This document shows positions 7,793 to 14,651 of a stretch of 64,000 nucleotides of DNA, one piece after another. Both the position numbers and the translations under genes were made by a program. The notes under the pieces are model-generated. The model saw only the letters and a program-made list of their open reading frames with translations. It was not told the origin of the DNA and ran no database searches. Origin of the DNA: Maricaulis sp. (GTDB taxonomy: Bacteria; Pseudomonadota; Alphaproteobacteria; Caulobacterales; Maricaulaceae); contig NZ_JAEPNI010000002.1 of assembly GCF_017643475.1 (NCBI RefSeq), positions 310,001 through 374,000 on the forward strand. The letters run 5' to 3'. The stretch's first letter is position 1; each line of letters opens with the position of its first letter.

Positions 7793-9411
7793 TGACCCGC
7801 CCCGTTCTCATCATCGGAGCCGGAATTGCCGGGCTTTGGGCGGCATTGAAGATGGCGCCGCGCGAGGTTGTGTTGCTGACAGGTGCGCCGCTGGGCCAGG
7901 GCGCTGCGTCTGGCTGGGCTCAGGGTGGTGTGTCTGCCGCGCTGGCTGATGATGACAGCCCGGCCCTGCATGCGCGCGACACGATGATGGCAGGTGCCGG
8001 CCTGGTTGAGGCTGATGCAGCCCATGCCCTGGCCGACGGCGCGGCGGCGGAAGTCCGGGCGCTGGCCGCGATTGGCGCGCCGTTCGAACGCAACGGGTCT
8101 GACTGGTCCCTGTCGCGCGAAGCCGCCCACTCCGCACATCGAGTTGCCCGTGTGAAGGGGGATGGCGCGGGCGCTGCGATCATGGCGACACTGATCGAGG
8201 CCGTGCGCGCCAACAAACACATTCATGTCCGCGATGGCTGGCATGCGGTTCACCTGCTGGAAGGCGAGACTGGGTGTGCGGGTGCCCTTGCCGAAGGACC
8301 AAACGGTGAGACTGAAACCATCTTCGGCGACGACACAGTTCTGGCCATGGGCGGTGCGGGCGGCCTGTTTGCCCTGACCACAACTCCGGCCGGGGCGCAG
8401 GGACAGGCCATGGCCATGGCGGCCCGGCTGGGCGCGCAGATCCAGGATCCGGAATTCGTGCAATTCCACCCGACCGCGCTCAATGCCGATCTCGACCCGG
8501 CACCCTTGTGCACCGAAGCCCTGCGCGGCGAAGGCGCCGTCCTGATCGACAAGACAGGCGAGCGCTTCATGAAGCCGGTCCATGATCTGGCCGAGCTGGC
8601 GCCGCGCGATGTCGTCGCCCGCGCCGTACATCGCCAGAATGCCCGCGGCCTGGGGGCCTTCCTGGATTGCCGTGAGGCCATTGGCGAGACATTCCCCGAC
8701 CGTTTCCCAGCCGTGTTCGCCGCCTGCCAGCGCGCCGGCATCGATCCACGTGTGGAACCCATCCCCGTCGCCCCGACCGCGCACTATCATATGGGCGGCG
8801 TCAAAACCGATATCGATGGCCGCACGAACGTCAGCGGCCTGTGGGCCATCGGCGAGTGCGCCTCGAGCGGCCTGCACGGCGCCAACCGGCTCGCGTCCAA
8901 CTCGCTGGCAGAGGGCCTGGTTGCTGCCGCGCGGTGTGCGAAGGCCGTCAATCTTCCCCACCGGGGAAGTGGGCTCGCCGCAGCGCAAGTGGAGGCGAGG
9001 TCGAAGGGGACGAGCAGCAGCGAGCTGACCGGCGGGCTGCCCCACTCCGGCCCCTCCACCGCTACGCGGTCCCCCTCCCCGCACGCGGGGAGGATCAATC
9101 TCCCCCATCTCGCTCTGCAGCGTTTGCGGCAGGCGATTAGCGCGCATTGCGGGGTCGAGCGCTCCGCCAGTGGCTTGCGGGAGCTGCTCGCGCTGATCAA
9201 TGCGCTGGAAGCCAGCCATGGTCCGGCCGATGCGCTGCTGGCCGCTCGTTTCATTGTCACCGCAGCCCTGCGCCGCATGGAAAGCCGGGGCGGGCATTTC
9301 CGTACCGACTATCCCGCCACAGCGAACACCGCCGAACACACCGTCTACACCCTGGCTGATCTCGATCAGCCCAGCACCGAAGCCGCGCGCCACAGCGTGC
9401 CGGCTGAATAG
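7789..9411 (+). CDS. nadB: L-aspartate oxidase with an in-frame 49-residue insertion
   Basis: FAD enzyme that oxidises L-aspartate to iminoaspartate for NadA. The dinucleotide-binding motif is LIIGAGIAGLWAA near the N terminus; the succinate-dehydrogenase-like FVQFHPTAL, CTEALRGEGA and GLHGANRLASNSLAE segments are intact. The C-terminal helical domain resumes with ESRGGHFRTDYP. Between them, residues 388-436 are encoded by a GC-rich palindromic repeat flanked by a duplicated NLPH (residues 388-391 and 437-440). The insertion lies in the linker between the FAD domain and the helical domain and keeps the frame, so the enzyme may still work. The start overlaps the upstream stop (ATGA); an ATG at 7792 is also possible. 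Confidence 0.93.
   Translation: MMTRPVLIIGAGIAGLWAALKMAPREVVLLTGAPLGQGAASGWAQGGVSAALADDDSPALHARDTMMAGAGLVEADAAHALADGAAAEVRALAAIGAPFERNGSDWSLSREAAHSAHRVARVKGDGAGAAIMATLIEAVRANKHIHVRDGWHAVHLLEGETGCAGALAEGPNGETETIFGDDTVLAMGGAGGLFALTTTPAGAQGQAMAMAARLGAQIQDPEFVQFHPTALNADLDPAPLCTEALRGEGAVLIDKTGERFMKPVHDLAELAPRDVVARAVHRQNARGLGAFLDCREAIGETFPDRFPAVFAACQRAGIDPRVEPIPVAPTAHYHMGGVKTDIDGRTNVSGLWAIGECASSGLHGANRLASNSLAEGLVAAARCAKAVNLPHRGSGLAAAQVEARSKGTSSSELTGGLPHSGPSTATRSPSPHAGRINLPHLALQRLRQAISAHCGVERSASGLRELLALINALEASHGPADALLAARFIVTAALRRMESRGGHFRTDYPATANTAEHTVYTLADLDQPSTEAARHSVPAE
8948..9106 (+). repeat. Palindromic repeat element inserted in frame in nadB
   Basis: The 12-base sequence TCAATCTTCCCC at 8948-8959 recurs as TCAATCTCCCCC at 9095-9106, exactly 147 bases (49 codons) later. 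The segment between holds hairpin-forming blocks (CTTCCCCACCGGGGAAG at 8953-8969, CCTCCCCGCACGCGGGGAGG near 9074-9093). It resembles intergenic repeats I associate with Caulobacterales-type genomes. Being 147 long, it adds codons without a stop or frameshift. Confidence 0.8.
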
Positions 9412-9419
9412 GACTTTCC

Positions 9420-10268
9420 ATGCCCGTCAATCCGATCCCGCGCCATCTCGTTTCCGAGGCTGTCACCCGTGCCCTGGCGGAAGACCAAGGTGGCCGCGGC
9501 GATGTCACCGCTCTGGCCTGCATTCCGGCCAAGGCCGAGAGCAAATTCTATTTCGTTTCGCGCCAGGACGGCATGTTCTGTGGGATGCAGCCAGCGCTCG
9601 AAGCCGTCTGGCAGATGGATCCGGAAGCCCTGGTCAGCCCCCAGGTCGAGGACGGCAGCAAAGTTGCCAAGGGCGATGTCCTGGCCAGTGTCACCGGCAA
9701 TGCCCGCGCACTCCTGTCAGCAGAACGTATCGCGCTGAACTTCATGGGCCGAATGAGCGGTATCGCCACCTTCACCCGCCAGTATGTAGACGCGGTCGCC
9801 GAGACCGGTACGCGTATCGCGCACACCCGCAAGACCACGCCGGGATTCCGCGCCTTCGAGCTGCAAGCGGTCCAGGCCGGTGGCGGGGCGCTGCATCGTT
9901 TCGGGCTGGATGACGCCATCCTGATCAAGGACAATCACGTGGCCGTCTGTGGCGGTGTGGCCGAAGCTGTGAAGGCGGCCCGGGACAGCGCCGGTCACAT
10001 GACCCGTGTTGCGGTCGAAGTGGATCGGCTGGACCAGCTCGGTGACGCTGTTGAGGCCGGCGCGGAAAGCGTTCTGCTGGACAATTTCTCGCTGGATGAC
10101 CTGCGCGGCGCAGTCGCCCAGGCCAAGGGCAAGGTGACGCTGGAAGCCTCCGGAGGCGTCAATCTGGACACGGTACGCGGCATTGCGGAAACCGGGGTCG
10201 ATATTATCTCGGTGGGAGCGCTGACCCACTCGGCACCCAATTTCGATATTGGTCTGGACGAGGGCTAG
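9420..10268 (+). CDS. nadC: Nicotinate-nucleotide pyrophosphorylase (carboxylating)
   Basis: Quinolinate phosphoribosyltransferase: quinolinate plus PRPP gives nicotinate mononucleotide, CO2 and pyrophosphate, the third step of de novo NAD synthesis. It has 282 residues, normal length. Signatures are AERIALNFMGRMSGIATFTR, RIAHTRKTTPGFR, the KDNHV segment (about residues 161-165), VEVDRLDQLGDAVEAGA and the closing LEASGGVNLDTVRGIAETGVD. It starts 8 bases after nadB with AGGA upstream and is the last gene of the operon. Confidence 0.96.
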   Translation: MPVNPIPRHLVSEAVTRALAEDQGGRGDVTALACIPAKAESKFYFVSRQDGMFCGMQPALEAVWQMDPEALVSPQVEDGSKVAKGDVLASVTGNARALLSAERIALNFMGRMSGIATFTRQYVDAVAETGTRIAHTRKTTPGFRAFELQAVQAGGGALHRFGLDDAILIKDNHVAVCGGVAEAVKAARDSAGHMTRVAVEVDRLDQLGDAVEAGAESVLLDNFSLDDLRGAVAQAKGKVTLEASGGVNLDTVRGIAETGVDIISVGALTHSAPNFDIGLDEG

Positions 10269-10271
10269 GGC

Positions 10272-10571
10272 TCAGCCGTCCGACTGGACCAGCTTGCCGA
10301 GCGGCAAGGGTCCCATTTCCGGATCCGGCAGAACACCGTCCAGCCGGGCCTGTCCGTAACAGAACCCCTCGCTCATACTGTCATACCAGAGTACGTCGCT
10401 GCCATTGCGCGCGACCACCCAGAAGCCGAACCCGTGTTCGGCCCCGGCCTCACGAACCCAGACCTCCGGTTCGATTCGCAGGCTCTCCCACAGCGTCAGC
10501 TGGGCTGCGGACAGCTCTCCCTCGGCGACCAGGACAAGCCCGCGGATCTGGGCCTCGGTGATCAGGCTCAA
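10272..10571 (-). CDS. Hypothetical protein downstream of a phosphoribosyltransferase
   Basis: A 99-residue soluble, acidic protein with an N-terminal helix (ITEAQIRGLVLVAEGELSAA), a central beta segment (HGFGFWVVARNGSDVLWYD) and no recognised motif. It shares an ATGA overlap with the upstream phosphoribosyltransferase gene, so the two are translationally coupled. It converges on nadC, with only 3 bases between the stops. The shape resembles a small regulatory or antitoxin-like fold, but nothing specific supports that. Confidence 0.55.
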   Translation of the reverse strand: MSLITEAQIRGLVLVAEGELSAAQLTLWESLRIEPEVWVREAGAEHGFGFWVVARNGSDVLWYDSMSEGFCYGQARLDGVLPDPEMGPLPLGKLVQSDG

Positions 10572-11125
10572 TCGCCACCCCCGAGATCAGCCGGCAGACC
10601 GGAGGCTGCCAGCTCGTCATCGGCCAGACCGCAGAGCTCGTGCGGGAAGACCAGCCATTCATCACACTCGTGGATGAAATAGTCCGGCAAGAGGTTGGTC
10701 TGATTACGGGTCGGTTTGTAATAGACCGTCGCGATGCGGATATCCGCTGGCAGGTTGCGCCGGCACTTGCGCCCCAGAACCTGCAGCAGTGCCTCGATCG
10801 AGCGACCACTGTCGAAGACATCATCCACGATCAGCACCCGGTCATCGGCGTTCAGGGTGTCAACGAGATAGCCCTCGCCATAGACGCGAACCTCGCGCGA
10901 CTGCTCGTCTATGCCCGTATAGGACGAGGTTCGAATGGCGATGTGATCAGCCTTGTGGCCCTTGAATTCGAGGTATTCCTGCACCGCGATACCGATTGGC
11001 GCGCCGCCCCGCCAGACCCCAACAATATGCGTTGGCTCGAACCCGTCGGCGCGCACCTTCTCGCCCAGGCGAAAACTGTCGGCCAGCAGGTCGGAGGCGG
11101 AAATGAAAGTCTTTTCAATGCTCAT
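10568..11125 (-). CDS. Purine-type phosphoribosyltransferase
   Basis: A 185-residue type I phosphoribosyltransferase. The PRPP-binding motif is VLIVDDVFDSGRS in mid-protein, and GVWRGGAPIGIAVQEYLEF is the family's upstream loop. By pattern it fits the hypoxanthine/xanthine-guanine group (COG2236-like) that salvages 6-oxopurines, but the substrate cannot be read from sequence. I chose MSIEKTF at 11125 because similarity-like structure begins there; the open frame extends to 11242 without a credible ribosome-binding site. Coupled by ATGA to the small hypothetical gene downstream. Confidence 0.8.
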   Translation of the reverse strand: MSIEKTFISASDLLADSFRLGEKVRADGFEPTHIVGVWRGGAPIGIAVQEYLEFKGHKADHIAIRTSSYTGIDEQSREVRVYGEGYLVDTLNADDRVLIVDDVFDSGRSIEALLQVLGRKCRRNLPADIRIATVYYKPTRNQTNLLPDYFIHECDEWLVFPHELCGLADDELAASGLPADLGGGD

Positions 11126-11386
11126 GGAAGATCTCGCGCGCGGGAAGACGATCGAGCCTAACCCGATACAATCCGGGCTGAAAGTGATTCCACTCACCTG
11201 CTGCCACCCGGTTTCCGCAATCGTCTCGAGCGTTGATAGCATCCTGCGCGCGCCCCTCTGATCGAGACCGGTTTTCCATTACGATTTGCCCGGAATCATC
11301 GGCTATGTCTGACGGGGCGCCGACGGGGCAGTCGTATTCGCAGGCCGGCACTGGTATCAGGATCGCAAATCCGGGGGAGACAGGAC

Positions 11387-12394
11387 ATGCAAAGAGGCGA
11401 ATTCCCGCGTGGACGGGTTGAGCAGCTAGAGATCGACAGCCAGGCCATCGCCAACAACATGCTCGGCGATCCGACCCGGCGGCGTGTCGATGTCTATATC
11501 CCGCACGGTCATGACGGATCAGGCCTGCCGCTGCTGGTCGACCTGGTCGGTTTCACCTCCGGCGGTCCCAAGCATACAAGCTGGTACAATTTCGGAGAAA
11601 ATGTCCCCGAACGCGCCGATCGCCTGGTCGCGCAAGGCGCGATGGCGCCCTGCGTCATCGCCTTCCCGGACTGTTTCACACGGCTGGGCGGCAATCAGTA
11701 CGTCAATTCCGCCGCCATGGGGAACTGGGCTGAATTCATCACGCAGGAATGCGTGCCCGGCATCGAGGCGCAGTTCGGCTGCGGCGGTTCTGGCAGACGC
11801 GGTGTCTTCGGCAAGAGTTCCGGCGGTTACGCGGCCATGGTGCACGCCCTTCTCTATCCGGATTTCTGGTCCGCCGCAGCCAGCCATTCCGGCGATATGG
11901 GGTTTGAGCTCATGTTCGCCGCCGACTTCGCCCACACGCTGCGCCGGATCGACAAGCGCGGTGGCACGATCGAGGCCTTTATCGAGAATTTCGAGAAGGC
12001 CGTGAAAGTTGATGGCAGCGACCTGCATGCGCTGATGATCCTGGCCATGGCGGCGACCTATGATCCCGATCCGGATAGCTATCTGGGTATTCGCCTGCCC
12101 GTGACGATGGACACCTGCGAACGCATTCCGGAACGCTGGGCGCAATGGCTGAAATGGGACCCGCTGGAAATGCTCGACGAGCATGGCGACGGGCTGAAAC
12201 AGCTCAAGGGCCTGTTCATCGATTGCGGTGATGTCGACCAGTACAATCTGCTCTACGGCGCTCGGCGCATGCACAAACAGCTCACTGCGCGCGGCATCGG
12301 GCATGTCTACGAGGAATTCCCCGACAACCACTCCTCGACCGATTATCGCATGGATATCAGCCTGCCCTATCTGGCGCGCGTCCTCTCGGACTAG
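11387..12394 (+). CDS. Esterase D / enterochelin-esterase-like alpha/beta hydrolase
   Basis: A 335-residue alpha/beta hydrolase with the nucleophile elbow GKSSGG (residues about 144-149, Ser likely 146), a preceding LLVDLVGFTSGG oxyanion region and a C-terminal His in EFPDNHSS. These esterases hydrolyse acyl esters or siderophore lactones; the substrate here is unknown. There is no signal peptide, so it is probably cytosolic. GGGGGAGACAGG upstream of ATG 11387 supports the start. Its TAG overlaps the stop of the convergent membrane gene in a shared CTAG. Confidence 0.75.
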   Translation: MQRGEFPRGRVEQLEIDSQAIANNMLGDPTRRRVDVYIPHGHDGSGLPLLVDLVGFTSGGPKHTSWYNFGENVPERADRLVAQGAMAPCVIAFPDCFTRLGGNQYVNSAAMGNWAEFITQECVPGIEAQFGCGGSGRRGVFGKSSGGYAAMVHALLYPDFWSAAASHSGDMGFELMFAADFAHTLRRIDKRGGTIEAFIENFEKAVKVDGSDLHALMILAMAATYDPDPDSYLGIRLPVTMDTCERIPERWAQWLKWDPLEMLDEHGDGLKQLKGLFIDCGDVDQYNLLYGARRMHKQLTARGIGHVYEEFPDNHSSTDYRMDISLPYLARVLSD

Positions 12395-13011
12395 CGCGCC
12401 GGCGCCATGTAATGCGCCTCGTTTCCACCCACGGCAGACGATACCGACGTCGCCAGGATAGCGATCAGCATGCGTGCCACGATTGTGAAGAAGAGCAGCA
12501 GGATCTGATCATCGGCAACCAGGAGCCGCAGGATATTATTCCACCGGAAGGGCAGTCCCGTATTCTCCAGCCGCGCCTCGACCCAGCCGGCCGCCGACAA
12601 CATGTTGTCGAGGATATCCGGCGCAACAATGCCCAGCGACACCAGCATCAGGATACCCAGGACGAAGGCAAAGAAGAGCGAGGCCGTCATCGATCCGATA
12701 CTGGCGAGCAGTGTACCTATCCCGTTCATACGCGAGGAAAACGGTGCCAGTCCGATGGCCAGGATGACCCGAGCAATGATGGTGAAGATGAGGATGACGA
12801 TCGCTTCAGACGCCGCGAAAATACCGACCCAGACATTATATTTGCTGGGCAGGCCGGTGGATGTCACAGCGCGCTCGATCAGGTCGGCACCATTCTGCAC
12901 CCAGTGCAGCCATAACGGCGCATAAACGCCCAACAGCACCAGGATTGCCAGCGCCAATACCATGGCGACCATCACGGTCAGCCCGGTCATTGCCATACGT
13001 CCGAACATCAT
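12391..13011 (-). CDS. Multi-pass membrane protein of unknown function
   Basis: About 206 residues with four to five hydrophobic helices arranged as two similar halves: each half has a helix, a loop ending in GLPSKYNVW or GLPFRWNNI, and a helix of the IFTIIARVILAI / FFTIVARMLIAI type. The internal repeat suggests an ancient duplication. AGGGGGA just upstream supports an ATG at 13011 or 13008 over the longer frame start at 13053. There is no recognised family. It is convergent with the esterase gene and shares CTAG at 12391-12394. Confidence 0.6.
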   Translation of the reverse strand: MMFGRMAMTGLTVMVAMVLALAILVLLGVYAPLWLHWVQNGADLIERAVTSTGLPSKYNVWVGIFAASEAIVILIFTIIARVILAIGLAPFSSRMNGIGTLLASIGSMTASLFFAFVLGILMLVSLGIVAPDILDNMLSAAGWVEARLENTGLPFRWNNILRLLVADDQILLLFFTIVARMLIAILATSVSSAVGGNEAHYMAPAR

Positions 13012-13099
13012 TTCCCCCTGCGCCACATCGAGCGGCAGTCTGATATCCCGCAAACCCTAGAACCGGATTGAGGCAAGGTCGCGGCAAATCCCCTCACAG

Positions 13100-13139
13100 G
13101 CGAACATAACAAAACAGGCGACCACTGGCCGCCTGTTTT
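13100..13139 (-). terminator. Terminator downstream of the receiver gene
   Basis: Read on the minus strand, AAAACAGGCG (13139-13130) pairs with CGCCTGTTTT (13120-13111) around a 9-base loop, followed by GTTATG. It ends the kinase-kinase-receiver operon, 25 bases past the receiver stop. Confidence 0.8.
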
Positions 13140-13164
13140 CTGTTTCCGGACTTATCGGATGAAA

Positions 13165-13641
13165 TCAGTAGATTTCCTCTACTTCCTCGGAATCGGGCGT
13201 GGGGACTTCCACGATCTGGACCCAGTATTCCCCGATGGAATTGACCACACGCATCAGACGGTCCAGCGAGATCGGCTTGACGATGTAGGAAGAGGCACCC
13301 AGCCCGTAGCTGGACAGAATGTCGTCCTCACTCTTGGACGTGGTCAGAACGATGATGGGGATATGCCGTAGTTCCGGATCAGCCTTGACCTCTTCCAGCG
13401 CCTCGCGGCCATCCTTCAGCGGCATGTTCAGGTCGAGCAGGATAATGCCCGGGAATGGCTCGTCCTTGAGATGGGAATATGAGCCCTGGCGTTTGAGGTA
13501 GTCGACCAGCTGCTCGCCATTCTCGAGAAATTCGAGCGGATTGCGCAGCCGAACCTCCTCGCACGCCTCCTTGAACAGCAGACGATCATCGGGATCGTCA
13601 TCCACCATCAGGATCGTGAAAAGCGAGTTTTCAGTGCTCAT
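13165..13641 (-). CDS. Single-domain response regulator (Rcp1/CheY-like)
   Basis: A 158-residue stand-alone receiver domain. The acidic pocket is VDDDPDD near the N terminus, the phospho-acceptor is Asp70 in LLDLNMP, with Thr in VLTTSKS and Lys in YIVKPIS. The longer form, with an insertion before the acceptor (QGSYSHLKDEP) and the P-L-K-D-G motif, matches the Rcp1 group, which partners with phytochrome-type kinases. With no output domain it must act by protein contact or phosphotransfer. It is the last gene of an operon with two histidine kinases, its likely partners. Confidence 0.88.
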   Translation of the reverse strand: MSTENSLFTILMVDDDPDDRLLFKEACEEVRLRNPLEFLENGEQLVDYLKRQGSYSHLKDEPFPGIILLDLNMPLKDGREALEEVKADPELRHIPIIVLTTSKSEDDILSSYGLGASSYIVKPISLDRLMRVVNSIGEYWVQIVEVPTPDSEEVEEIY

Positions 13642-13696
13642 TATGCCAGCCTCTTTGCCAGATCTGCCCCAACCCCAGGACTTAGAAACACAACTT

Positions 13697-14620
13697 CTAC
13701 TGATACTTGGGCAAGATCAAGGAAAACTCGGCGCCCTGCCCCGGATTAGACTCCGCCGTCAGCGAACCGCCATGGCGTTCGGCTATCCTAGCGCAGGTCG
13801 CGAGCCCAATTCCACTCCCCTCGAACTCACTTCTGGAGTGAAGTCGCTCGAACATCTGGAAAATGCGTTCGGAGTATTTGGCGTCGAAACCGATTCCATT
13901 GTCGCGCACCCGGATGCCGACCATCTCCTCGTCCTCGGGCTCGAAATACTCGACTGACACTTCCGGCACCTGACCGTCAGGCTGGTATTTGAGTGCATTG
14001 TTCAAAAGGTTCGAAAAGATGATGCGCATCTGCGTCTCATCGGCCTGGACCACTGGCAGCTCCGTGACATCAATGCGTGCCTTGAGGCTCTTGATGCGCG
14101 CTGAATTGTCGGTCAGCACGGACTTCCACAGCGCTTCCAGGTCAACATCAGCGATGCTGGTATTGCTGTCATTGACCCGGGCAAAGGTCAGCAGCGCGTC
14201 GATCAACCGGCGCATCCGGCCCGAGGCATCCACCATGCGATGCAGATAGGTGCGCCCGGTCTCGTCGAGCACGTCATCATACTTGTCGTGCAGACGCTGG
14301 CCGAAACTCTCGATTTTGCGCAAGGGTTCCTGCAGATCATGCGAGGCTGCAGAGGCGAACACCTGCAGGTCCTGGTTCGACCTTTCCAGCTCGAGGGCGT
14401 ACTTCTCGATCAAATCGGATTGTTCGCGGGCGGCCTTGCCGTTCTCGCCTCGGCCCAGCGCCATCAAAACGGCGATCACCCCGCCAATCCCAACCAGCGC
14501 CGCCACCAGGGCCAGCAACCAGGACGTATTCATCACCGCTATGACCAGCGCTGCAGCAAGCGCAAGTAATACAGGCGCGAGGGCCTTTAGCGTGGTTGAT
14601 GTATCGGCGCGGAAATTCAA
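13697..14620 (-). CDS. Membrane histidine kinase, short
   Basis: A 307-residue kinase: two N-terminal transmembrane helices (about residues 12-55) with almost no periplasmic loop, a coiled linker (SDLIEKYALELERSNQDL), a phosphoacceptor region SHDLQEPLRKI (His94) and a HATPase domain (N box NLLNNALKY, G boxes DNGIGF and GSGIGLA). The SHDLQEPL type matches bacteriophytochrome-like kinases. It is strikingly similar in its catalytic half to the longer kinase just upstream, which suggests local duplication. Lacking a sensor domain, it may sense through its helices or be modulated by the other kinase. Confidence 0.88.
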   Translation of the reverse strand: MNFRADTSTTLKALAPVLLALAAALVIAVMNTSWLLALVAALVGIGGVIAVLMALGRGENGKAAREQSDLIEKYALELERSNQDLQVFASAASHDLQEPLRKIESFGQRLHDKYDDVLDETGRTYLHRMVDASGRMRRLIDALLTFARVNDSNTSIADVDLEALWKSVLTDNSARIKSLKARIDVTELPVVQADETQMRIIFSNLLNNALKYQPDGQVPEVSVEYFEPEDEEMVGIRVRDNGIGFDAKYSERIFQMFERLHSRSEFEGSGIGLATCARIAERHGGSLTAESNPGQGAEFSLILPKYQ

Positions 14621-14651
14621 TCCGGTCTCCGTTCCGGTCTGGATACGATAC

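Noticed and set aside
7687-9393. 568-residue open frame on the minus strand opposite nadB
   Set aside because: It is antisense to nadB over its full length, has no ribosome-binding site or recognisable domain, and high GC makes long antisense frames common here.
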